64,000 nt of DNA, from the NCBI GenBank assembly GCA_036260945.1, contig DATALT010000002.1, positions 812,529-876,528 of the forward strand, in the 5' to 3' direction. Position numbers and translations under genes: made by a program. The first letter of the stretch is position 1; every line of letters starts with the position of its first letter. This DNA is from Candidatus Babeliales bacterium (GTDB lineage Bacteria; Babelota; Babeliae; Babelales; JACPOV01). Below, piece by piece: positions 54,158 to 62,764 of this stretch. The notes beneath the pieces are model-generated. The model searched no databases, was not told the origin of the DNA, and saw only the letters and a list, made by a program, of their open reading frames with translations.

Positions 54158-55531
54158 ATGGGGAACTTAAAAAAAATAATCGGCTATTTATTTTGTTCTG
54201 TGATTGCGCTGCCTACTTATTCCCAAATCCATAATGAAAAAAAACCGGAGATGCGACGAACGAATAGTTGTCGCGATTTAAAAAAACTCCTCGAGGAAGA
54301 TCCGTTCAGTAACAAAACGTTCGAACAATCACCAAAACAGCCTTTGGCTAGCAATAATAACAACAATTCCAAAGAAGAAGTTACTGAGTTGAACCCCGCT
54401 TCAATGACTCAAATAACTGAGAATTCTTTCGAGAAAATGATGAAAAGGCACGATCCATTCCGCAGATCAGTTAGTGCGCCAAAGATCGCAATTCAAGAGC
54501 CGGTTATCAAACCATATACCTCAAAAAAGCAACAACTAACCCGAAGCTTTTCTGAGCTATCCTCCAAGGCCTACGCAATTACGTATCCCGCGCAGGGTGT
54601 TTTTGCGATTCATGATCTTGACGAAGACAAAGAACTTCTCACTTTGAACGGTGCGCCTTGGAAAACGCATACAACTTTTGCCAGTGCAACAAATATTGCC
54701 TATATAACGAAACCTGAAAGCGCGGTCTGCGTTGTAGAAGTCCCCACCGGAAAACATCTCAAATGCACAGATTTTAAAGTAATCGACTACAATACTTCCA
54801 CCTATGAAATTCCCCAGGGAGTTTCTGGTCCAGAACTTATTTCTGAAGGAAAAAAACCTTATCCCATTACGGTTAAAGGCCTCAACAATAATAAACTCTT
54901 AACACTTTATAGATCAACCGTAACAACTACAAACAAAGAAAAAGGCGGCCTCCTCTATTTGTGGGATGTCGACGCGGGCACGTTTACTGAACTGAGCCCC
55001 AATGAGGTTAATATTGAATTAGCGCTCCTTGCGGCGGGCAAGTTGATCGATACAAAAGGAAACAAGATACGAATAGTTGAAAATCCTGGCAAACTTACTG
55101 CGTCGACAAAAACAATAGTAAAACATTCAAAACCGATCTCCAGCTTATCATTATCACGAAGTGAATTTTCACTTGCTTCCGGTTCTGCAGATAAAACGGT
55201 TCGTCTCTGGGACTTAGCAATGCATGGTAGAGAGAGTGCGACTTTTGAATTTCCAGAAAAAATAAACTCCATCGCCTTTCACCCAGAAATCGAATATCTT
55301 CTAGCGGTCGCAGCATCGGGCACTATTCATTTTGTGGATACCAGATCAAAAGAAAGCATTGGTTCATCGCCGCTCGGGGATATGTGTAAAAATAATATAG
55401 TACGAACACTAAAATGGAATCAAAAATCTCTCTATGCTGAAATTGGTTTACGGGTATGGTCTAAGCTAACCGATCTTGATAAATTCTTACTGAGCGGAAA
55501 AAATCCCGAGCCAACTCCCCAATCTCAATGA
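54158..55531 (+). CDS. Exported WD40 protein with phospho-motif-like N-terminal region
   Basis: A 457-residue protein after GGGGAG. It has a signal peptide (residues 1-22) and a disordered, Asn/Ser/Lys-rich region (about 25-140). That region contains RRTNS (33-37), RRSVSAP (102-108) and TRSFS (128-132), which resemble targets of basophilic eukaryotic kinases; the second matches the RSxSxP 14-3-3 pattern. Beta-propeller blades follow from about 140. A canonical one, LASGSADKTVRLWDL, lies at about 340-354, preceded by HSKPISSL. It starts 26 bases after the RNase gene. It is one of five exported propeller proteins in the window. Phospho-motif relevance is speculative. Confidence 0.72.
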   Translation: MGNLKKIIGYLFCSVIALPTYSQIHNEKKPEMRRTNSCRDLKKLLEEDPFSNKTFEQSPKQPLASNNNNNSKEEVTELNPASMTQITENSFEKMMKRHDPFRRSVSAPKIAIQEPVIKPYTSKKQQLTRSFSELSSKAYAITYPAQGVFAIHDLDEDKELLTLNGAPWKTHTTFASATNIAYITKPESAVCVVEVPTGKHLKCTDFKVIDYNTSTYEIPQGVSGPELISEGKKPYPITVKGLNNNKLLTLYRSTVTTTNKEKGGLLYLWDVDAGTFTELSPNEVNIELALLAAGKLIDTKGNKIRIVENPGKLTASTKTIVKHSKPISSLSLSRSEFSLASGSADKTVRLWDLAMHGRESATFEFPEKINSIAFHPEIEYLLAVAASGTIHFVDTRSKESIGSSPLGDMCKNNIVRTLKWNQKSLYAEIGLRVWSKLTDLDKFLLSGKNPEPTPQSQ

Positions 55532-55616
55532 CCAATACTTCTTTTACTTGCACTCTTTACCGTTCTGTTTAAAATCTGATTAGTAAATTTAATTTAAAAC
55601 TATCGGATATTTAGCC

Positions 55617-55898
55617 ATGAAAAAAATTATATTGGCCGTTATTATTGGATATTCGGTGACAGCCGCACATGGGATGGAAACGCCCCTCGACGAAACTAAA
55701 GGACGAACCTATAGGAGCGCGCAAGTAAGCCAATTTTATGCTTTGGAGCTATGGTACACAAACAATCTACAACTGTTGATTGATAGACATTTTGATCAAC
55801 AAATTGATTTTGCCAACTTCGATTCTCAAGCACAAAGGCTTTATAAGACCTATAAAACGGGAAAAGATAGAATTTTAAACAATAAAAAACAACATTAA
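55617..55898 (+). CDS. Small exported protein, unknown
   Basis: A 93-residue protein with signal peptide residues 1-19 ending AAHGMETPL, the Met-Glu junction seen in several exported proteins. The mature part of about 74 residues is hydrophilic, Tyr/Gln-rich and probably helical (LELWYTNNLQLLIDRHF), with a lysine-rich end. No clear Shine-Dalgarno precedes the ATG. It lies 36 bases upstream of a similar-sized exported protein. No family is recognised. Confidence 0.5.
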   Translation: MKKIILAVIIGYSVTAAHGMETPLDETKGRTYRSAQVSQFYALELWYTNNLQLLIDRHFDQQIDFANFDSQAQRLYKTYKTGKDRILNNKKQH

Positions 55899-55934
55899 TG
55901 ACAAATTATTACGTAGAGATCATATGGAGTTTTT

Positions 55935-56237
55935 ATGAAAAAAAAGATAGGTATAATACTATTAATGCTCACCGCATTTTCGATTCGGGCAATGGAAAAA
56001 TTTACCAAAAATATTGAACGCTCATCTAGCCTTGAGAATCTCACAGAAAGCCTTTCTGTAGAAGAAAAGAAAGAAATAACTAAAATCTATATCGAATGCA
56101 ATAGCGCACTTGAAGTAGCCTCGATTCTGATCCCAACAACAAAAGAGAGATTGCTCGAAAAGCGAGAAGATTTAAAAAAGTTTTGTATGGGAAGAATTGC
56201 CAATTCTTCTCGCAGAGATTCAAAAGGAAATACTTAG
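55935..56237 (+). CDS. Small exported protein, unknown
   Basis: A 100-residue protein with a signal peptide (residues 1-18) ending SIRAMEKFT. The mature part is charged and helical (SVEEKKEITKIYIE, ERLLEKREDLKKF) with a Ser/Arg-rich tail. TGGAG precedes the ATG. The mature start RSSSLENL resembles the RS-x-S motifs of the WD40 protein at 54158. It lies just upstream of the gatB promoter. Function is unknown. Confidence 0.52.
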   Translation: MKKKIGIILLMLTAFSIRAMEKFTKNIERSSSLENLTESLSVEEKKEITKIYIECNSALEVASILIPTTKERLLEKREDLKKFCMGRIANSSRRDSKGNT

Positions 56238-56259
56238 GCAAGGTATAGTATAGGTCAAT

Positions 56260-56287
56260 TTTACGATTGGTCTTTTTTTGTTATACT
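56260..56287 (+). promoter_or_regulatory. Promoter for gatB leader
   Basis: TTTACG (56260-56265) and TATACT (56282-56287) with 16-base spacing. Transcription would start near 56294, a few bases before the structured element, giving gatB a leader of about 130 bases. Confidence 0.5.
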
Positions 56288-56297
56288 GATTCAACCA

Positions 56298-56390
56298 ACC
56301 CCACACACAGCCCGAAGGCTGTGGTTTGCGGGGACCCCGGAAAATATTTTACGCATTCATCCACGGCTTCAAAGCCGAGGTTTTCTGGGG
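56298..56390 (+). promoter_or_regulatory. Structured gatB leader: two strong hairpins
   Basis: Hairpin 1: CCCC at 56300-56303 pairs with GGGG near 56330, enclosing CACAGCC-CGAA-GGCTGTG. Hairpin 2: CCCCGGAAAA (56335-56344) pairs with TTTTCTGGGG (56381-56390) with one G-T pair, enclosing CGGCT-TCAA-AGCCG. The element is much more GC-rich than its surroundings and ends about 35 bases before the GTG start. It could be a cis-regulatory RNA or a REP-like palindrome. A related shorter piece (ACGCATTC followed by TGGGGA) occurs near 5778. Confidence 0.45.
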
Positions 56391-56425
56391 ATAAATAAAA
56401 AGACTCATTCGGCAAAGGATTACCC

Positions 56426-57883
56426 GTGTCTGGCAAAACTTCGGTTCTTGATGCATACCCTGCTTACCGCGTTGATATTGGTATAGAAGTTCACGTGCAG
56501 CTTACCACCAAAAGTAAAATTTTCTGCACCTGCTCAAATGGGTTTGCAACAGAGCCAAATATCAATATTTGCGAAACCTGCTCAGGCCAACCGGGAGCTT
56601 TACCCCGCCTCAATGCTCAAGTAGTTGAATACGCAATTATGACCGGCCTTGCCACCAACTGTGCTATTAGCCCCGAGTCAAAATTTGATCGCAAACATTA
56701 TTTTTATCCAGATCTACCAAAAGATTTTCAAATTACCCAAAACGATCTGCCTATTTGCACAGACGGATTCGTTACCATTCATCTAGAAGATGGTACCAAG
56801 AAAAATATTCGTCTTATACGTATTCATATGGAAGAGGATGCAGGAAAAAATATTCATGCACAAACAGGCGAAAGCTTTGTCGATCTAAATCGCGCAGGAA
56901 CTCCGCTTCTTGAAATCGTCAGCTACCCAGATATTAACAGCGCCTATGAAGCGCGAGCATATCTGCAAATGCTCCATAAAACCGTGAAATATTTAAACGT
57001 TTCTACCGGAAACATGGAAGAGGGAGCATTTCGGGCCGATACCAACATTTCGGTGCGCAAAAAAGAAGATCCAAACCTGGGCACCAAAGTAGAGCTTAAA
57101 AATATTAACTCGTTTAAATTCATTGGCGATGCTATCGAATATGAAATCGAACGCCAAATCGAATTGCTTGAAGATGGTGGCCGCGTAAAACAAGAAACGC
57201 GCCTTTGGGATACAAAAGAACGTAAATCAGTTCCGATGCGAAGCAAAGAAGAACTTGCTGATTATCGCTATTTTAGTGAGCCCGATTTGCCTATCGTTGC
57301 TATCGATCAAAAAAGAATTGATGCTATCAAAGCTGTTCTTCCTGAACTTCCCGCACAAAAACTAGAGCGACTCATGAGAGATAAAAATCTCTCTACGTAC
57401 GAAGCAGAGATTTTAGTCGATGCACCAGAACTCGCCAATTATTTTGAAAAAGCATATTCGATCAATCCAAGCAAACAGATTATCAACTGGATCTTGCGCG
57501 ATCTTTTAAGTTATTTAAAAGAGGAAAAAATTGAATTAGAAGCGAGCAAAGTAACCCCTGAGAAATTAGCGGAGCTCGTTTCTCTGATCGATAGAGGCAC
57601 GATTAATAATCGTGCAGCGCAAGAAATTTTTATCCACGTCGCACAATCTGGAAAAAACCCTACCGCACTCGTTAAAGAATTGGGGCTAGAACAAGTAGGT
57701 GCTTCTGCAGAGCTTGAATCGATGATCAAAGAACTGGTCGCAGCTCATCCTGAACAAACGGCGCAATACAAAGCGGGCCAACAAAAATTATTTGGCTTCT
57801 TTGTCGGCGTTGCGATGCAAAAAACGCAAGGCAAAGGAAATCCAAAGGTCATACAAGAACTGCTGAAAAAATATTTAAGCTAA
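56426..57883 (+). CDS. gatB: Asp/Glu-tRNA(Asn/Gln) amidotransferase subunit B
   Basis: A 485-residue GatB that activates misacylated Glu-tRNA-Gln or Asp-tRNA-Asn for amidation within the GatCAB complex. The kinase-like core has IGIEVHVQL (about residues 18-26), a CETCSGQPGALP segment (about 49-60, zinc-type cysteines) and the HMEEDAGK motif (about 130-137). The C-terminal YqeY-like tail domain (about 340-485) is complete. The start is GTG, seven bases after AAAGGA. GatA and GatC genes are not adjacent. The window lacks any sign of GlnRS or AsnRS, consistent with indirect charging. Confidence 0.95.
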   Translation: MSGKTSVLDAYPAYRVDIGIEVHVQLTTKSKIFCTCSNGFATEPNINICETCSGQPGALPRLNAQVVEYAIMTGLATNCAISPESKFDRKHYFYPDLPKDFQITQNDLPICTDGFVTIHLEDGTKKNIRLIRIHMEEDAGKNIHAQTGESFVDLNRAGTPLLEIVSYPDINSAYEARAYLQMLHKTVKYLNVSTGNMEEGAFRADTNISVRKKEDPNLGTKVELKNINSFKFIGDAIEYEIERQIELLEDGGRVKQETRLWDTKERKSVPMRSKEELADYRYFSEPDLPIVAIDQKRIDAIKAVLPELPAQKLERLMRDKNLSTYEAEILVDAPELANYFEKAYSINPSKQIINWILRDLLSYLKEEKIELEASKVTPEKLAELVSLIDRGTINNRAAQEIFIHVAQSGKNPTALVKELGLEQVGASAELESMIKELVAAHPEQTAQYKAGQQKLFGFFVGVAMQKTQGKGNPKVIQELLKKYLS

Positions 57884-57891
57884 AAATTGCG

Positions 57892-58842
57892 ATGTTTATT
57901 AATTTAATTGCTTTGGCATCAATTTTATGCTGCGTTGCCAACGCCTTGGAATTGGTAGAATTCAAAAATGGAAAAAGAGAATATTCTTTTCCAGAGCTGT
58001 TAACGATAAAATTAGAAAACTATCCATTTTGCTTTACAATCAGTGATGATACCAAATACATCGCGTTTCTTACTCGCTACAATACGGGAGAGCTGCTTAG
58101 CTTAAATAAAGATGCATCAAAAGTTGTATCAACGGCGAGCATTAACGTACCTGATTATTTTTTCAAAACGGTCTATTTTGACGAATCAACCCTGAGTTTT
58201 TGGAATCCTTCTCAGCACTACCCGCTAAGAAATTTAACATATAATGAAGGATACGATGAGCCGCGTGCATTCTCTTATAAAAAATCATTGATAGCTGAAT
58301 CGTACCATGATCTGCAAATCCGCATTTTTTGTTTAGATCGCGTTAATAATAAGAAAAACAATAAAAATTCGCTTTATCATACATCAGGCTCAGTTACATC
58401 CCTCGCATTTAATCAAGAAGGATCGCTATTGGCATCAGGAGCGCACGGTGGCGAACTTTTTATATGGGATACTCATAGTTGGAAAAAGAAATCCACCAAA
58501 CTTTTGGGGCACGTGCTTGCATTATCGTTCAGTAATGACGATCAAAGATTGGCGGCAGGAAGCACGCACGGGAAAGCTTTTCTGCTTGATTCTACTAACC
58601 TCGAAATAATAGCAAGAATTGATTATGCTAGCCCAACACCAATCCATCAAGTAGTTTTTAACGCAGACGATTCATTACTTATCTGCGCACTAGATGAAGA
58701 ATTTCGTATTTCAGAATTGAAACCGAGGTTTAACGCGCAAACCCCTCCTTTTGAAAAATCTAAAATTGAAGATAATGGCACAAAACCGTTGCCTGGATTT
58801 TGGGACAAGATAATTAACAAATTGGGCTTTATTAAAGACTAA
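57892..58842 (+). CDS. Exported WD40-type propeller protein
   Basis: A 316-residue protein starting eight bases after gatB. The signal peptide covers residues 1-18 (cleavage near ANALE). Blades are visible in the second half: SVTSLAFNQEGSLLASGAHG-GELFIWDTHS (about 166-195, quoted in two parts), then VLALSFSNDDQRLAAGSTHG and VVFNADDSLLICALDEE. The first half is more divergent and may supply further blades. The C-terminal tail is polar. It belongs to the group of five exported propellers in this window and probably binds protein. The partner is unknown. Confidence 0.72.
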   Translation: MFINLIALASILCCVANALELVEFKNGKREYSFPELLTIKLENYPFCFTISDDTKYIAFLTRYNTGELLSLNKDASKVVSTASINVPDYFFKTVYFDESTLSFWNPSQHYPLRNLTYNEGYDEPRAFSYKKSLIAESYHDLQIRIFCLDRVNNKKNNKNSLYHTSGSVTSLAFNQEGSLLASGAHGGELFIWDTHSWKKKSTKLLGHVLALSFSNDDQRLAAGSTHGKAFLLDSTNLEIIARIDYASPTPIHQVVFNADDSLLICALDEEFRISELKPRFNAQTPPFEKSKIEDNGTKPLPGFWDKIINKLGFIKD

Positions 58843-59172
58843 TTATATACATTATATAAAATTGTCATCTATAAAATTGAGCAATTATACTGAGCCAATT
58901 TTTAGAATTTTTTTCAAAAAAAATACGCATTCCCATATTTTCAAATAGCATTGATTTTCCGCTTAAAGATAGGCTATTCTGGTAATTGATTATAGGCAAT
59001 TTGAACAAATTGAAATGGTCAAATGAGTTATCGCCTCAAAAAAATGTCGGGCGAATCGTATACTCAAAATTTTAAACCACTTCTTGCTCAATTCGCCCCA
59101 AAAAAGTTCTTCCATTTTTATAGTTAATAATGGGTGGAACAGAAAACAAAAAACACTCTTAAAGGAGAACAT
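58843..59172 (+). other. Long leader/intergenic region upstream of FAS1 gene
   Basis: There is no credible gene here. A possible promoter is TTGATT (58951-58956) with TATTCT (58975-58980), spacing 18. Downstream, GGGCGAAT (59049-59056) is perfectly complementary to ATTCGCCC (59091-59098) and could fold in the leader. AAAGGAG at 59161-59167 serves the next gene. Confidence 0.4.
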
Positions 59173-59874
59173 ATGATGTTAAAAAATATAGCATTCTTTG
59201 CCTTATCACTTCTCGTTGTCGTTCCAGTTGCTCAAGCAGGAGTCGGGACAACAACTACGTATTATGGTAACCGCGTTTACACAAACCCTACCGCTTATCC
59301 GACTAGTTCTAACGTTGGAACAACTGCAATTGGTTATACAAACGCAGGAGTTTCAAGTATAGCTGATCAAAACTATATACATCCTAATGTGTACAGTACA
59401 GAAACGAACTATACACATGGCGCTCAAACGCGATATAGACATGGTGGCATCATCTCTGAGCCAGTTAAAGAAAAAACAATCGTTCAGATCGCGCTTACAG
59501 ACCCTAACTTTAGTACATTAGTTACTGCACTTAAGGCAGCAGGTTTAGTAGAATTATTGTCTGGCAAAGGACCTTTCACTGTCTTTGCCCCAACAAACGC
59601 AGCTTTTGCTAAAATTCCAAAAGCAGATCTTGATGCATTGCTTAAAGACAAAACTAAATTAATAGAAGTACTTTCAAACCACGTGGTTCCAGGTAAAGTC
59701 TTATCTAATCAGGTTTTATCTCTTGGAAACGCAAAAACAGCTCAGGGTGGTTCGTTAAAATTTGCGACGAACTACGGCAAAGTATTTGTTGATGACGCGC
59801 AAATAGTCAAAGCTGATATAAATGCATCAAACGGTGTTATACACGTTGTAGATACAGTTTTATTACCTAAGTAA
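59173..59874 (+). CDS. Secreted fasciclin (FAS1) domain protein
   Basis: A 233-residue protein with AAAGGAG before twin ATGs at 59173 and 59176. The signal peptide ends VVPVAQAG (about residue 21). A Thr/Asn/Tyr-rich, low-complexity region (about 22-100) precedes a FAS1 domain (about 100-232). That domain has the H1 motif GPFTVFAPTNAAFAKIP and the H2-type NGVIHVVDTVLLP at the end, plus the NHVVPGK segment between. FAS1 domains mediate adhesion at cell surfaces in bacteria and eukaryotes. The signal peptide is nearly the same type as in the next two genes. A long hairpin follows. Confidence 0.9.
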   Translation: MMLKNIAFFALSLLVVVPVAQAGVGTTTTYYGNRVYTNPTAYPTSSNVGTTAIGYTNAGVSSIADQNYIHPNVYSTETNYTHGAQTRYRHGGIISEPVKEKTIVQIALTDPNFSTLVTALKAAGLVELLSGKGPFTVFAPTNAAFAKIPKADLDALLKDKTKLIEVLSNHVVPGKVLSNQVLSLGNAKTAQGGSLKFATNYGKVFVDDAQIVKADINASNGVIHVVDTVLLPK

Positions 59875-59900
59875 TTAATAATTTTGTCATGCAAAGATTA

Positions 59901-59935
59901 AATAAGAGGCTCTAAAAATTGTAGAGCCTCTTATT
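59901..59935 (+). terminator. Long perfect hairpin after FAS1 gene
   Basis: AATAAGAGGCTCT (59901-59913) and AGAGCCTCTTATT (59923-59935) form a 13-base perfect stem with a 9-base loop. The last stem bases are T-rich but no longer T tract follows, so termination may be partial and allow read-through into 59958. Confidence 0.55.
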
Positions 59936-59957
59936 TAATGAATAAAAAAGGATGCAT

Positions 59958-60314
59958 ATGAAGATACAAAAACTTATGCTTATAGCGCTTTCAATCACGT
60001 TAGCAATACCTGTGGCACAAGCCAGTTGGCGATCATACGGCCCAGCTGCAAATAACACCCCTGCAACTGGTAGAGCAGCGTTGGGCTCATACCGCTCGTC
60101 TGCTAACTATTCAAATCCGACTAACGGCAACTATTGGCAAACTGGCGATTATAACGATAAATATAACGCCGAAGGTTATTATGGAAATAAGCCTTTTGCG
60201 AATAACTCAACCCAGCCTACTGGCTACAACCCTTCTCGATATAGGCAGGGCGTTGTAAATACCAACACCCAAACAGGTGTTTCTGGGGCAATAAATAGAA
60301 ATCTAAATTGGTAA
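59958..60314 (+). CDS. Secreted Tyr/Asn-rich low-complexity protein
   Basis: A 118-residue protein starting at the second of two ATGs (59952, 59958), since AAAAGGA sits at the right distance only from the latter. The signal peptide (residues 1-21) ends IPVAQAS. The mature part is rich in Asn, Tyr, Gly, Ser and Thr (for example GNYWQTGDYNDKYNAEGYYG) with no cysteines and almost no hydrophobic core. This suggests an extended surface or matrix protein. It shares the signal-peptide type with the FAS1 and Gly-rich genes. No family is recognised. Confidence 0.62.
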   Translation: MKIQKLMLIALSITLAIPVAQASWRSYGPAANNTPATGRAALGSYRSSANYSNPTNGNYWQTGDYNDKYNAEGYYGNKPFANNSTQPTGYNPSRYRQGVVNTNTQTGVSGAINRNLNW

Positions 60315-60394
60315 TAATTTTTAAATGATTAAATCCTCAGTTTTAGATCTCTACGATTTAAAAACCTGGCTTTGATTATTTTAAGGAGAGAATT

Positions 60395-60736
60395 ATGAAG
60401 TTAAAAAAATTAATACTCATAACCCTGTCATTAGTGCTCATGGTTCCTATGGCGCAGGGTAGAGGCGGCGGCGGTCACGGCGGCGGAGGTCATTTTGGTG
60501 GAGGTGGCGGTCACTGGGGCGGATATGGCGGTCGTGGTTATGGTCGTGGTTACGATAGAGGATTCTATGGCGGCACCGGAATAGGTTTTTATGGTGGCCC
60601 TGGTTACTACAACGATTATGATGATTACGGCACTTATTACGACGATGGCGGTTACGTTAGTAACGACGGAGTATCTGTCGGCGTTGACGGCGTTGGCGTT
60701 GGTGTCGGCTCAGGTGGCATCGGTATAGGATTCTAA
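60395..60736 (+). CDS. Secreted glycine-rich protein
   Basis: A 113-residue protein after AAGGAGAG. The signal peptide ends MVPMAQG. The mature part is over 40 percent glycine by eye. It begins with RGGGGHGGGG-HFGGGG repeats, followed by GYGRGYDRGFYGG, then an Asp/Tyr-rich stretch and a Val/Gly-rich end (VGVDGVGVGVGSGG). Such compositions occur in surface or structural proteins and in metal-binding His/Gly sequences. It shares its signal-peptide type with the two genes upstream. A perfect-palindrome terminator follows. Confidence 0.68.
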   Translation: MKLKKLILITLSLVLMVPMAQGRGGGGHGGGGHFGGGGGHWGGYGGRGYGRGYDRGFYGGTGIGFYGGPGYYNDYDDYGTYYDDGGYVSNDGVSVGVDGVGVGVGSGGIGIGF

Positions 60737-60775
60737 AAAAACGATAGAGAATAAATCTTGCAAAAAGATTAATAG

Positions 60776-60806
60776 AGGCCATGGAATTCCATGGCCTTTT
60801 ATTTTT
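60776..60806 (+). terminator. Intrinsic terminator (22-base perfect palindrome)
   Basis: AGGCCATGG (60776-60784), AATT loop, CCATGGCCT (60789-60797), followed by TTTATTTTTG. It ends the secreted-protein cluster. Confidence 0.8.
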
Positions 60807-60847
60807 GATTCAATAGCAACTTTGCAAAAAAAGAAAATCTATTTTTC

Positions 60848-61870
60848 TTAAAAAATATCGAGAGAATAGGTATCAAATTTATTTTGCTCAGCCTTATAAT
60901 TTCCCACGAATGCAATCATAGCTGCGTTATCAGTACAGAATGCTGGTGAGGGCGATGCAAATGGCACACTATGTTTAATTGCTAACTGCGCAAGTTGGCC
61001 TTTTATGAAACGATTACACGCGACGCCACCAACAAAAGAAATACCCCGCACATACGAAAACTCTTTCAACGCGAGTTCAATCTTTTGTTCAAACATTTTA
61101 TTAATACAAACAAGAAGTGAACTCGCAACCTGCTTTTTGTTTCCCGAACTCATGGTGGCCAAAAGTGATTTTGATTGTAAATCGTACCAGCCGCGTTTTA
61201 CTAAATCGTAAAGAACTGCCGTTTTTAATCCTGAAAAACTAAAGTCGAGTGTGTGTGGATTACCGCTTGGATAATGAAAAAAATCTTGAAACGAAATTTC
61301 TTGAGCATATTTTTCTATTAAAGGGCCCCCAGGATATCCAAGCCCCATTAATTTTGCGATTTTATCAAACGCTTCGCCCGCTGCATCGTCAAGCGTTTGC
61401 CCAATTATCTGAAATTCACCAAAATTTTTTACAATATAGAGCGCCGTATGCCCGCCCGATGCTGATAAACAAAGATAGGGAAATGGCAACGTTTTTTCTA
61501 AAAATGACGAAAAAATATGTCCTTCAAGATGATCGATTCCGATGATCGGTTTTTTTTTGGCCCAAGCAATCGCCTTTGCAAACGAAAGCCCAACAAGAAG
61601 TGATCCGGGCAATCCTGGTTTTACCGTTACCGCAATCGCATCGATAGCATCAAGCGTTACGCCGCCATGTTCAAGCGCGCGATGCACAATGCTATTTATT
61701 TTCTCCAAATGAGAGCGAGATGCAAGTTCAGGGATAACGCCGCCGTATTCTTTGTGGATTTCCGTTTGGGAATATAAAACATTTGAACGAAGGCCATCAT
61801 CGCTTGAATATACAGCTGCTGCTGTTTCATCACACGAAGTTTCTATCCCTAAAATCAATCGTCCCGCCAT
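60848..61870 (-). CDS. tsaD: tRNA N6-threonylcarbamoyladenosine transferase TsaD
   Basis: A 340-residue Kae1/Qri7-family enzyme. It transfers the threonylcarbamoyl group to A37 of tRNAs reading ANN codons, together with TsaB and TsaE. The N-terminal ILGIETSCDETAAAVY (residues 6-21) and the metal-binding HLEGH (about 113-117) are diagnostic. So are the LSASGGHTALY segment and the GGVACN motif near residue 275. Length is standard. The ATG follows GGAGGGAGCGC. TsaB and TsaE are not in this window. Confidence 0.96.
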   Translation of the reverse strand: MAGRLILGIETSCDETAAAVYSSDDGLRSNVLYSQTEIHKEYGGVIPELASRSHLEKINSIVHRALEHGGVTLDAIDAIAVTVKPGLPGSLLVGLSFAKAIAWAKKKPIIGIDHLEGHIFSSFLEKTLPFPYLCLSASGGHTALYIVKNFGEFQIIGQTLDDAAGEAFDKIAKLMGLGYPGGPLIEKYAQEISFQDFFHYPSGNPHTLDFSFSGLKTAVLYDLVKRGWYDLQSKSLLATMSSGNKKQVASSLLVCINKMFEQKIELALKEFSYVRGISFVGGVACNRFIKGQLAQLAIKHSVPFASPSPAFCTDNAAMIAFVGNYKAEQNKFDTYSLDIF

Positions 61871-61903
61871 GCGCTCCCTCCGTTATATATAAATTAGTTT
61901 TTC

Positions 61904-62674
61904 CTATGCGCTATACCCACGCGCATTGAACGGTATTGAGATAAGTCTATTTGAGGCGCATTGCACAATAGCCTTAAACGGTTTTTTGTGAAATGAGCGA
62001 AGATTGATTCCCCCAATAACCATACGGTCTCGCATCGCTCTGATCATTCCTTTGGTAACAGAGTCTTTTATTGCAATGGTGGGCAAATAAATGCTGGTGC
62101 CCCCGCTTGCCCATTCGCGAACATCAAGACGATCGACATACTCAGGGTTCATGAAAATAATAACGGTGTTATCGGGAACAGTCATCTCGGCGTCTTTAAA
62201 GCGAATTTCTTGCACCCGCCATGAATCGCGCCATTCTATAGACTTCTTGTTTTGCAAAAGTTCGAGTGGATCGATTTGAGGCATATCAACCGTATATTTA
62301 CTCAATTTATAAAGCTTATAGGAAGCTTTAGTCGCCAGCTCTAAATGCTCAATATGATTGGCATCAGGAATTTTTAGATCTTCAGAGCTCATGATAAGAA
62401 TATGTATTTGATTTGGTTTTTCATCCTCGTAAATTTCAAACGCAGCTTTTCTAATTTCGCTCTCTTTATCAACAGAAACGCTATATAACCCACCCTTATA
62501 GCACACTGGCAATCCCCCAAGATCCTCAGTGCCATTTGGACTACTAATAAACCCAAAAATTGTTACCTGTTTGGTTGCCTGGCTACCCGCGCTTACCTGC
62601 ATCGTTGGAAAAACTATAAAGAGGCCAGAAGCGGCAAGAACCATCAACAAAAAAGTTCTAAATCCCTTTTTCAT
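61904..62674 (-). CDS. Exported protein, unknown function
   Basis: A 256-residue protein with a signal peptide (residues 1-29, cleavage near VSAGS) preceded by AAGGAG. The mature part mixes strands and helices. VTIFGFISSP (about 37-46), a TVIIFMNPEYVDRL segment (about 172-185) and IAIKDSVTKGMIRAMRDR (about 200-217) suggest an alpha/beta domain. A cysteine pair (about 57 and 240) could form a disulfide. No family is recognised. It lies 33 bases upstream of tsaD on the same strand and is probably co-transcribed. Confidence 0.62.
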   Translation of the reverse strand: MKKGFRTFLLMVLAASGLFIVFPTMQVSAGSQATKQVTIFGFISSPNGTEDLGGLPVCYKGGLYSVSVDKESEIRKAAFEIYEDEKPNQIHILIMSSEDLKIPDANHIEHLELATKASYKLYKLSKYTVDMPQIDPLELLQNKKSIEWRDSWRVQEIRFKDAEMTVPDNTVIIFMNPEYVDRLDVREWASGGTSIYLPTIAIKDSVTKGMIRAMRDRMVIGGINLRSFHKKPFKAIVQCASNRLISIPFNARGYSA

Positions 62675-62764
62675 GATTGCTCCTTAAGTTATATTGTGTA
62701 TTTTTATTTTTTTTCTTAGTTTATACTAATGTTTACAAGGTGAAAAGAACTCTAGCAGCGTACC

